NCBI GenBank assembly: GCA_030038035.1
Contig: JASHPP010000207.1
Location: forward strand, 1 to 5,490
Length of the DNA: 5,490 nucleotides
Reading direction: 5' to 3'
Source: Trebonia sp.
Lineage (GTDB): Bacteria > Actinomycetota > Actinomycetes > Streptosporangiales > Streptosporangiaceae
In this document: piece after piece, positions 1-4,867 of the stretch
How the letters are laid out: each line of letters opens with the position of its first letter
How positions within the stretch are numbered: position 1 is the stretch's first letter
Notes under the pieces: model-generated
Told to the model about the DNA's origin: nothing
What the model saw: only the letters and a program-made list of their open reading frames with translations
Database searches by the model: none
Made by a program: the position numbers and the translations under genes

Positions 1-264
1 GGCCTGATCGGCGGCAACATCTTCCACGGCGAGCTGTCGCTCGGCCAGATGTTCCACGCGCGCCCGGCGGCCGGGTACGCCGACCTGCGGACCCCGGTGC
101 GCGGGCTGTACCAGGCTGGCTCGGCCACCCACGGGGGCGGCGGCGTCACCGGGATTCCCGGCCGGAATGTGGCGGGCCAGATCCTCGCCGACCGGCGCGC
201 GCAGCGCTGGCGGGAACGGGCCTGGCCGGGCCGCGGTAATACCCGGTTATACTCAAGAACATGA
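1..264 (+). CDS. FAD-dependent phytoene-desaturase/PYROXD2-like oxidoreductase, C-terminal part
   Basis: Partial gene entering from the left edge; only the last 87 codons are present, ending with TGA at 262-264. The visible part has the C-terminal signature of the phytoene dehydrogenase/CrtI-like amine-oxidase superfamily, closest by eye to PYROXD2-type proteins: GGNIFHGELS, then TPVRGLYQAGS, then GGGVTGIPGRNVA. In this family the last two segments are the strand and glycine-rich loop that close over the FAD. The enzyme would be a cytosolic or membrane-associated flavin oxidoreductase of unknown substrate. The end after about residue 67 (RAQRWRERAW onward) is low-complexity and basic. Its last ten or so codons are written in the AT-richer DNA that also looks like the promoter/operator of the next gene, so the tail may be an extension acquired when the toxin-antitoxin module came to lie here. 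The stop overlaps the antitoxin start by four bases (ATGA). Family call is firm; substrate is unknown. Confidence 0.85.
   Translation, partial: GLIGGNIFHGELSLGQMFHARPAAGYADLRTPVRGLYQAGSATHGGGGVTGIPGRNVAGQILADRRAQRWRERAWPGRGNTRLYSRT
235..253 (+). promoter_or_regulatory. Putative autoregulated leaderless promoter/operator of the toxin-antitoxin pair
   Basis: TATACT at 248-253 fits the actinobacterial -10 consensus TANNNT. It is followed by seven bases (CAAGAAC) and then the antitoxin ATG at 261, which places the expected transcription start at or next to the A of the ATG. No Shine-Dalgarno sequence precedes this ATG, which fits a leaderless mRNA. Overlapping the box are two copies of an octamer, GGTAATAC (235-242) and GGTTATAC (245-252). 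They match at 7 of 8 bases and are spaced 10 bp, one helical turn. Ribbon-helix-helix antitoxins typically bind such short repeats to repress their own promoters. No convincing -35 box is visible. The site lies inside the last codons of the upstream oxidoreductase. It is an inference from sequence only. Confidence 0.5.
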
Positions 265-503
265 AGACCGCGATCTCCATTCCCGATGAGACCTTCGAGG
301 AGTCAACCAGGCAGGCGGCCGAGATGGGCATCAGCAGGTCTGAGTTTTTTGCCCGTGCGGCCCGCAGGTACCTGGACGAGCTAGCCTCGCAGTCGCTGTC
401 GCGCGAGATTGACCAGGCTCTGCAGACAGCCGGAGACGGCGAGTCGGGCGCGGCTGCCGTTGCCGCCGGCCAGCGGCGACTGGCGGCCGGAGACGACTGG
501 TGA
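261..503 (+). CDS. mazE: Ribbon-helix-helix antitoxin of a MazEF-type module
   Basis: An 80-residue protein with a typical RHH N-terminus. The DNA-binding strand is residues 1-8 (MKTAISIP), helix one runs about 10-22 (EESTRQAAEMG), the turn is GIS, and helix two runs about 26-41 (SEFFARAARRYLDEL). The N-terminal half should dimerise and bind the operator. The rest, rich in Ala/Gly and ending RRLAAGDDW, is a likely disordered tail that folds on the toxin and blocks its RNA site, as in mycobacterial MazE antitoxins. The ATG at 261 overlaps the upstream stop by four bases and lacks a Shine-Dalgarno. The stop overlaps the toxin GTG by four bases (GTGA), a standard arrangement that couples antitoxin and toxin synthesis. 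The fold and the toxin partner make the antitoxin role nearly certain; the symbol is by analogy to RHH-type MazE, since the classical E. coli MazE has a different (AbrB-like) fold. Confidence 0.88.
   Translation: MKTAISIPDETFEESTRQAAEMGISRSEFFARAARRYLDELASQSLSREIDQALQTAGDGESGAAAVAAGQRRLAAGDDW
489..493 (+). promoter_or_regulatory. Ribosome binding site for the MazF-like toxin
   Basis: GGAGA lies inside the end of the antitoxin gene, six bases before the GTG at 500. It supports the GTG start and separate ribosome loading on the toxin cistron, in contrast to the antitoxin ATG, which has no such site. Confidence 0.6.
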
Positions 504-841
504 TCCGCCGCGGCGATGTCTGCTGGGCCGATCTGGGCGAAACTCAAGGCAGCAGGCCGGCCAGGCGGCGCCCGGTCCTGGTGGTCCAGTCCGACCCCTA
601 CAACGCCAGCCGGCTGAACACCACGCTGGCCGTCGTGATTACCTCGAACACGGCTCTGGCGGCAATGCCCGGCAACGTCTTTCTGCCTGCCGCGACGAGC
701 GGTCTGCCGAAAGACTCCGTAGTCAACGTCACTGCCTTGGTCACCCTCGACAAGGCCGGGCTCGACTCCGCCATCAGGCAGCTTCCCGCCTCCCTCATGC
801 ACGAGGTCGACCGCGGCCTGCGCCGCATACTCGGCCTGTAA
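500..841 (+). CDS. mazF: MazF/PemK-family endoribonuclease toxin
   Basis: A 113-residue protein of the usual length for this family. These toxins are SH3-like-barrel, sequence-specific, ribosome-independent endoribonucleases that cleave mRNA, and sometimes tRNA or rRNA, when the antitoxin is degraded. Visible motifs in order: IRRGDVCWADL at residues 2-12 (the first strand and its conserved RGD/W), the basic loop and strand RPARRRPVLVVQ about 19-30 (contains the catalytic arginine position), LAVVITSN about 43-50 (the strand with the conserved Thr/Ser), then VFLPAATSGLPKDSVVNVTALVTLD about 59-83, which is the characteristic P...SGL..DSVV.... segment. The C-terminal helix is HEVDRGLRRILGL. All key elements appear intact, so the toxin is probably functional. 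The GTG start overlaps the antitoxin stop. Cleavage sequence cannot be predicted by eye. Confidence 0.93.
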   Translation: MIRRGDVCWADLGETQGSRPARRRPVLVVQSDPYNASRLNTTLAVVITSNTALAAMPGNVFLPAATSGLPKDSVVNVTALVTLDKAGLDSAIRQLPASLMHEVDRGLRRILGL

Positions 842-969
842 CCGGATCGCGGCGGATCGCGGCAGGCCAGGGTACGGATTCGCCAGCGAAAACCTGACCG
901 GGGCGGCATACAACGCCGGGACGGTCGCGATGGCCGCCAGCACAGGTGAGCCGGAAGCCAGACGTTGCA
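842..969. other. Convergent intergenic gap with short tandem repeat and small hairpin
   Basis: The 128 bp between the toxin stop and the end of the minus-strand cyclase/STAND remnant. It contains a perfect tandem duplication of GGATCGCGGC (844-863) and a near-palindrome TTCGCCAGCGAA (879-890) with a short stem. There is no T-tract, so neither is a convincing intrinsic terminator. I see no gene here. The DNA may be debris from the lost downstream part of the remnant gene or from arrival of the toxin-antitoxin module. Confidence 0.4.
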
Positions 970-1200
970 TCAGGGCCCGCGGCGCCTTGCGGGTCGCGGG
1001 GCCAGCCGGTACCGGGCCTCCCCGGCCACCGCCAGCGGTTCCCGGCTGGTGGCCGGGATCGTCACGTCATCGGCCGCGGCCAGCAGCCCGGCGCACAGCT
1101 CCGCCGCCGCGCCGATCACGTGCTCACAGTTGTCCAGCTTGGTCGAGTCCTCGATGCCGCCGGACAAGAAGGTGACCGCCCCGCTGGGAAGCCCGCTCAC
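970..1200 (-). pseudogene. Collapsed class III nucleotide cyclase-STAND ATPase regulator (internally deleted remnant)
   Basis: A 76-codon ORF made of two recognisable pieces. Residues 4-20 (LPSGAVTFL...IEDST) copy the very N-terminus of the actinobacterial cyclase-STAND regulators, normally LPSGTVTFLFTDIEGSTRL. Residues 23-66 (DNCEH, then AAELCAGLL, then ATSREPL and VAGEARYRLAP) copy the Walker B to sensor region of the STAND/LuxR-type ATPase that follows several hundred residues later in intact proteins. Residues 67-76 are unlike the family and end at TGA. Intact homologues run to roughly a thousand residues, so the rest of the cyclase, the P-loop and everything after the sensor are missing. 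The first metal-binding Asp of the cyclase (FTDIEG) is also replaced (SGGIED). It cannot be an active cyclase or ATPase. The GTG start overlaps the upstream EACC1-like stop by four bases (GTGA), so it is probably still translated. A de novo short regulatory peptide is possible but less likely than decay. Confidence 0.7.
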
Positions 1201-1541
1201 CCGGCGCCGTCGGCAATCGCGGCGGCGAGCCTGCTGCGCTGGTCGGGCGTGAGCTTACCGACCGGGACGCGCTGGCCGTCGATCTCGACCTCGATGTCCT
1301 TCACCTTTGCCTTGTCCCGGCGGGAGTTGATGAAGGCGACGAGCTTCTCCGTCAGGTCGACTACCCCGCTGGCGATGTCGACGATGGCCAGGATCTCCGC
1401 CAGCCCGAGCCGCGGCTGCTCGACTTCGACGAGGACGGGGTCGACGCCGTCGGCGCCGCGCAGGTAGGCCTCGAACTCGGCGGCAGCCGCTGCCGGGTCG
1501 GCTCCTGGTTCGGGAATGCAGTGAATGACGACTTCAGCCAT
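1197..1541 (-). CDS. EACC1-like small protein (effector-associated constant component)
   Basis: A 114-residue protein without signal peptide or cysteine motif. Visible plan: an N-terminal strand (AEVVIHCIPEP, residues 2-12), an Ala-rich helix about 15-28, a strand about 35-41 (PVLVEVE), a long hydrophobic/amphipathic helix about 46-73 (LGLAEILAIVDIAS then a LTEKLVAFINSRR end), a beta-hairpin about 82-94 (DIEVEIDGQRVPV) and a terminal helix LTPDQRSRLAAAI. This plan and size match the EACC1 family, described in comparative-genomic work on actinobacterial and other multicellular bacterial conflict systems as an invariant partner of exchangeable effectors such as CHAT or trypsin-like proteases. 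The start overlaps the CHAT stop by eight bases and has a strong ribosome site, so the two should be made together and probably interact. The family assignment is from remembered pattern, not a profile search. The biochemical role of EACC1 proteins is not established; an adaptor or regulator of the protease is the inference. Confidence 0.62.
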   Translation of the reverse strand: MAEVVIHCIPEPGADPAAAAAEFEAYLRGADGVDPVLVEVEQPRLGLAEILAIVDIASGVVDLTEKLVAFINSRRDKAKVKDIEVEIDGQRVPVGKLTPDQRSRLAAAIADGAG

Positions 1542-4500
1542 GAGGCGTCTCCTTACGCGTCGCAGGCACCGGCATGGGCCGGCCGATGGTCGTGAGGACG
1601 AGCGGCGCCCAATAGTAGGCCCTGCGCTCCCTGGCGCTGGCCGTGTCCAGGAACGCGCGCTGTGCCTGCGCCAGGGCGATGTCGGCCGGGGAGCCCTGGG
1701 CGAGGTTGCGGTGGAACGCGGTGATCAGCCTGGCGATGACCGAATCGTCGGCGGGCCAGGCCGGGGCGAGCACGCTGCCGCAGCGGGCTTGCAGGAACGC
1801 CGCGGACAGGCCGAACAGCTCATCGCCTGGCTGCTCGGCCATGCCGCGCCCGCCGATCGCGCGCTGCCCGGCGTAGCACGCGGTCAGCACCACGACCTCG
1901 CACCCCAGGTCCGCGGCCGCGATCTCGTAGCCGTCGACGCTGTCGTCGGCGAGTTCAAGCACCGATTCCAGCGGCGCGTCCCCGGAAACCTCGTCGATCA
2001 GGCTGTGCCCGTGCGTGGCGAGCAGCAGGCACCACGCCCCGGTGAGCGTGCCGTCGCGCAGGGCGCGCAGCACCTGCGCGCGGGTCGGCTCGGCCGTCAG
2101 CGAGGAGGCGATGCCGGCCGCCGAGTAGATCGCGGCGGTGGCCGCCGCCTCCGCGCGCACGCCTGGCAACGGGTCCAGTTCCCGCCCGGGGAACTCACTG
2201 ACCGCCAGGGCCGCCATCCGGGGTGCGCCCGGGGCGCCCGGGGCGCCCGGGGCGCCCGGAGCGCCCGGGGCGGCGCGCGGCACCAGCAGGCTGGTGAGGT
2301 TGGGGACGTAACGGACGGCGAAGGACCGGACAAGCGGCTTGTCCTGGTAGGGCAGCGCGGCGAACGGATACCAGTGCAGCAGCCGGTGCGGCGACACGAT
2401 CAGCCGCCGCTTGCCTTCGAGCAGCGGCTGGCCCTCGACGGGAGCAAGGACGGGAGCCAGCGGCCCGATGTAGTGTGCGTCCAGGGCGAGGTTGGAGCCC
2501 GTCAGCGAGCCAAGCACGCCGATCAGGCCGTCAAGCAGGCTGCGCTGTTCCTGCGTGACTGGCTTGCTCTCCACCGCGATCGCCTCGGCCGTGATCGTCA
2601 CCACGAGCAGGGTCAGGGGCCGCAGCCAGAAGTAGGAGAGCACTGCCTCATCCGGTTCGAGCAGCGCCTGGATGCCCGCGAGCGTTACCGGCGGGACGCT
2701 CGCCTGCGGGTCGCGCCGGGAGATGGCCCGGCGGTCCCACAGCTGCAGGCGCTGCCTGCGCAGCGCCTGCAGCGCCTCGCGTTCGCGGGCGCCGGCGTGG
2801 ATCTCGTCGTTCAGCGCGCTGAGTTCGCCGTCAAGCCCGGCGCTCCCCCGCGGGCTGGTCAGGAAGAGCTGCCGGACCGAGGCCCTGGCCTTGGACAGCT
2901 CCATGCGCTGCAGCATCAGGTCGTAGGCGCCGCTTTTCCATGCGCTGAAAACCGCGATAGCGATGACGTCGGCATGCGGGGCGAGCAGCGCCGCCTGCTG
3001 GAACGGCGCGCTGACCCGGTAGCGGTCCCGCTCGATCAGCTCGATGACCTTGCCCGCCGCGTCAGAAGCCTGCCCGACGTGGTCAAGGCCGAAGCCGAGC
3101 TGCACCTTCGCCACTTCCGACATCGCCAGGATCGCCTGGTCGGTCGCGAGTTTGCCGCCGGCCAGGCTGGCTTGTTCGTACTCCTCTTCAAGCAGCCCGA
3201 TGGCGGCTTCGGGCTCGCCGGTGGCGAGCTTTACCCTCGCGCCGGCCTCGAGGGCCTGCGCGATCGTAACCGGCTGGCCGAGGACCCGGGCGCGCGCGAT
3301 GCAGTCCTGCGCCAGCTGCCGCCACCGGGCGACCGTCTCCGGGGTGTCGGCGGTGGAGTGCTCGGTCAGGTCGAGCAGCTCGTTGACCATGCCCATGATC
3401 GCCATGAACTCGGCGGTGGGATCGGGCAGGCCGTCGCCGGGCGGTGCGGGCCGGGCGGGCCGGGCGGGCCGGGCGGGCCGGGAAGACTGACCGAGCTGTG
3501 CCTGCAGCCGCGCCTCGACCGCCCGGGCGTGGACCGGGATCTGCTGGATGATCTCGGCGAGCCGGCGGAGCTCGGTCTCCGCGGTGGCCGCGGCGTCGGG
3601 CACGAGCGCCATCCGGACCGCGGCGACACGCGAGTGCACGGTGAGCAGGGCGGCGAACTCCCGCAGGAAGTGGTTCGGATCCGCGCCGTCCCCTGGGGAG
3701 ATCGCCGCGATCCATGTCTGCACCGCGCGGTCGGGGCCGTCTGGACCAGGGATCGGGCAGCGGGCGCGGGTCAGCTGGTCGATCGCGTCGTCCAGCCACC
3801 GCCGTGCCTCGAAGTCGTCGCTGTTGCCGTGCGCGACCTCGGCTAGCCCGACAAGGACGCCGACCCGGGCCACGGACAGGTCGGGGGCGGTGGCCAGCCC
3901 GGCCAGCAGTCCCTCCAGCCGGGTGTCCGCGTCGGGCAGCAGCCGCTGATCGGCCGCGTCGCGCCTGACGATGCTCGACTCGGCCTGGAGCCGCTCCCCT
4001 GCTTCGGCGTACACCTCGGCCGCGGCGCCGAAGTGGATCCTCGCCTCGGCATCGCGCCGCAAACCCTCGCAGGCTCTGCCCAGGCCGTCGAGCGTATTGG
4101 CGATCTTGTAGCGGAGCAGGCGGCGTCCGCCTTCGGAAAGCGCGGCGCCGCCGGCGATGGCCTGATAGTCGCGGACCGCGGCGGCCAGGCAGTCGGCGTC
4201 CTGCGACGTCGCCTGGCCGGCGAGCGCGGCGCGGTACGCGTTCTTGATGCGCTCGTCGATCGGCGCGCACTCCTGCACGGACGCCAGATCCTGCGCGGCC
4301 AGCTGGTCTGTCCTCGCGTTGGCCGCCTCGTTCAGGGCCGCGCCGCTGACCGCGCGCAAGACGAGCAGCCTGTCCAGGTGCGGCCGCCAGCGGTCGGCGG
4401 CCGCGTCTCCCTCGTCCTGCCCGGGCGCCCCGGGCGCCCCGGTTGGCCCGCCGGTGAGCTCCACCGCCGTGGTGTAGAAGGCACGCAGGTCGGCATAGGT

Positions 4501-4641
4501 CAGCGGGGCAAGCTCCGCGCGGAGCGCCTGCTCGCTCGTCCCGGCCGGCGTCTCGACGAGGCGGTCGATCAGCCGTTGCGCCCTGACAGAAGAACCGAGA
4601 TAGTGCTCAGCCGCATACCGTCGCTCGAAAAGCTCCCACAC
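1534..4641 (-). CDS. TPR-like repeat protein with C-terminal CHAT caspase-like protease domain
   Basis: A 1035-residue, probably cytosolic protein. Residues 1 to about 640 are predicted mostly helical, with TPR-like segments (for example about 440-495, ALEAGARVKLATGEPEAAIG) and the ELSKARASVR helix (581-589) that often precedes CHAT domains. The CHAT domain spans about 660-1030: LIVSPHRLLHWYPFAALP (747-764), VPNLTSLL, a Gly-Ala-Pro repeat (790-807), PLPGVRAEA, ATHGH with the catalytic His877, VVLTAC with the catalytic Cys922, the post-catalytic VLAPAWPADDS, and a closing YYWAPLVLTTIG. Both catalytic residues are present, so an active cysteine protease of the caspase/separase clan is expected; substrate unknown. 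The GTG start at 4641 follows an in-frame stop 16-18 bases upstream and has a GGGGGG stretch six bases before it, so it is the only good start. The GAP/ARP repeats at three sites have a nine-base period. Known CHAT proteins act in bacterial defence and cell-death pathways (for example the Craspase protease and gasdermin activators). With the adjacent EACC1-like gene, a conflict-system effector role is likely. Confidence 0.9.
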   Translation of the reverse strand: MWELFERRYAAEHYLGSSVRAQRLIDRLVETPAGTSEQALRAELAPLTYADLRAFYTTAVELTGGPTGAPGAPGQDEGDAAADRWRPHLDRLLVLRAVSGAALNEAANARTDQLAAQDLASVQECAPIDERIKNAYRAALAGQATSQDADCLAAAVRDYQAIAGGAALSEGGRRLLRYKIANTLDGLGRACEGLRRDAEARIHFGAAAEVYAEAGERLQAESSIVRRDAADQRLLPDADTRLEGLLAGLATAPDLSVARVGVLVGLAEVAHGNSDDFEARRWLDDAIDQLTRARCPIPGPDGPDRAVQTWIAAISPGDGADPNHFLREFAALLTVHSRVAAVRMALVPDAAATAETELRRLAEIIQQIPVHARAVEARLQAQLGQSSRPARPARPARPAPPGDGLPDPTAEFMAIMGMVNELLDLTEHSTADTPETVARWRQLAQDCIARARVLGQPVTIAQALEAGARVKLATGEPEAAIGLLEEEYEQASLAGGKLATDQAILAMSEVAKVQLGFGLDHVGQASDAAGKVIELIERDRYRVSAPFQQAALLAPHADVIAIAVFSAWKSGAYDLMLQRMELSKARASVRQLFLTSPRGSAGLDGELSALNDEIHAGAREREALQALRRQRLQLWDRRAISRRDPQASVPPVTLAGIQALLEPDEAVLSYFWLRPLTLLVVTITAEAIAVESKPVTQEQRSLLDGLIGVLGSLTGSNLALDAHYIGPLAPVLAPVEGQPLLEGKRRLIVSPHRLLHWYPFAALPYQDKPLVRSFAVRYVPNLTSLLVPRAAPGAPGAPGAPGAPGAPRMAALAVSEFPGRELDPLPGVRAEAAATAAIYSAAGIASSLTAEPTRAQVLRALRDGTLTGAWCLLLATHGHSLIDEVSGDAPLESVLELADDSVDGYEIAAADLGCEVVVLTACYAGQRAIGGRGMAEQPGDELFGLSAAFLQARCGSVLAPAWPADDSVIARLITAFHRNLAQGSPADIALAQAQRAFLDTASARERRAYYWAPLVLTTIGRPMPVPATRKETPHG
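1548..1554 (-). promoter_or_regulatory. Ribosome binding site of the EACC1-like gene
   Basis: On the minus strand AAGGAGA lies seven bases before the ATG at 1541, inside the last codons of the CHAT gene. It is the best Shine-Dalgarno in the window and fixes the start chosen for the 114-residue protein. Confidence 0.75.
2225..2269. repeat. Nine-base tandem repeat (GCGCCCGGG) x5 encoding Gly-Ala-Pro, inside the CHAT domain
   Basis: Five contiguous copies of GCGCCCGGG, with one base changed in the fourth (ending GGA). On the minus strand each copy encodes one Gly-Ala-Pro triplet, giving the run around residues 790-807 of the CHAT protein, between the VPNLTSLL strand and the MAALAVSEF strand. 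Copy-number change would keep the frame and alter only linker length. Confidence 0.9.
3448..3483. repeat. Nine-base tandem repeat (GGGCCGGGC) x4 encoding Ala-Arg-Pro, mid-protein linker
   Basis: Four contiguous copies of GGGCCGGGC, the last ending in A. They encode the Arg-Pro-Ala run at about residues 387-399 of the CHAT protein, which divides its helical region into two halves. The following PPGDG extends the likely flexible linker. Confidence 0.88.
4421..4447. repeat. Short nine-base repeat (CCGGGCGCC) x2 plus a degenerate third copy, encoding Gly-Ala-Pro
   Basis: Two perfect copies of CCGGGCGCC (4421-4438) and a diverged third (CCGGTTGGC). They encode GGPTGAPGAPG near residues 65-75 of the CHAT protein, separating a short N-terminal helical segment from the rest. 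The encoded triplet is the same as in the repeat within the protease domain, with different DNA phase. Confidence 0.7.
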
Positions 4642-4647
4642 TCCATG

Positions 4648-4653
4648 CCCCCC
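4648..4653 (-). promoter_or_regulatory. Ribosome-binding G-tract for the CHAT gene
   Basis: On the minus strand GGGGGG lies six bases before the GTG at 4641, in the 33-base gap after the small secreted-peptide ORF. It is not a classical GGAGG but is the only purine-rich site available and supports the GTG start. Confidence 0.45.
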
Positions 4654-4674
4654 AGCTCAGAATCCGATCGCCTT

Positions 4675-4830
4675 TCACAGTAGGTATTGCCGCGGCGTGC
4701 CGACCGGGGCGCTGCTGACCGCGGACACGGCCGCCGACGGGCTGACCTGGCTGACGGCGTGCGCCGCCGTCCCGAGCGGCGCTAATGCCGTGAAAGCGGC
4801 AACGAGCGCGGAAAACGCGAACTGGCGCAT
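4675..4830 (-). CDS. Small secreted peptide, 51 residues, with signal sequence
   Basis: An ORF of 51 codons plus TGA, short enough to be missed by gene callers. The protein begins MRQFAFSALVAAFTALAPLG: a basic residue, a hydrophobic core (about 4-19), then TAAHA at 21-25, an Ala-X-Ala signal peptidase I site. The predicted mature peptide is about 26 residues, Ser/Ala/Val-rich (VSQVSPSAAVSAVSSAPVGT) and ends PRQYLL. There is no cysteine, so no disulfide or lipobox. Most codons end in G or C, as in neighbouring genes, which supports real coding. A G-rich stretch (GGGGGG, 4841-4846, and GGGCGGG closer) lies before the ATG. It lies 37 bases after the acyl-CoA synthetase stop and 33 bases before the CHAT start, so it is likely co-transcribed with both. 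TAGCCT (4870-4865, minus strand) could be a -10 box, but no good -35 is seen. Alternatives: the surviving N-terminus of a lost secreted protein, or a chance ORF. I do not recognise a family. Confidence 0.5.
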   Translation of the reverse strand: MRQFAFSALVAAFTALAPLGTAAHAVSQVSPSAAVSAVSSAPVGTPRQYLL

Positions 4831-4867
4831 GCCCGCCCATCCCCCCGCAGACTCGTCCGCAGCAAGG

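Noticed and set aside
49..264. ATG at 49 as the start of a separate 71-residue protein
   Set aside because: It is an internal Met of the oxidoreductase; the frame is open to the left edge and family resemblance begins before it (GGNIFHGELS).
502..858. An 11-base inverted match (GATCCGCCGCG at 502-512 and CGCGGCGGATC at 848-858) flanking the toxin gene
   Set aside because: Short, G/C-dominated and lying within codons at the left end; likely chance in this composition and not evidence of a mobile element.
844..890. Possible bidirectional terminator between the converging genes
   Set aside because: The hairpin TTCGCCAGCGAA has too short a stem and no T-tract follows on either strand; the tandem repeat cannot form a useful stem.
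146..970. A 274-codon minus-strand frame covering the antitoxin and toxin genes, starting at an ATG that overlaps the remnant's stop (TGATG)
   Set aside because: The part opposite mazEF is a shadow without family signature. The first 45 or so residues (LASGSPVLAAIATVPALY) are not recognisable and could at most be debris of the lost regulator.
2225..3483. CRISPR-like arrays from the short repeats
   Set aside because: The units are nine bases, contiguous, without spacers, and encode in-frame amino-acid triplets.
1525..3846. A 773-codon open frame on the plus strand opposite the CHAT gene
   Set aside because: It is the antisense shadow of the CHAT gene: very high GC leaves few stops. The translation is Arg/Gly/Gln-rich with no recognisable domain, while the minus strand carries a complete CHAT domain.
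3188..4270. A 360-codon minus-strand frame within the CHAT gene
   Set aside because: Out of frame with the CHAT protein and extremely Arg/Pro/Ala-rich, a typical high-GC shadow.
4607..4840. A 77-codon minus-strand frame overlapping the secreted-peptide ORF and the CHAT start
   Set aside because: Arg/Gly-rich translation with no signal peptide. The frame starting ten bases later encodes a clean signal sequence and ends before the CHAT start, so it is the better candidate.
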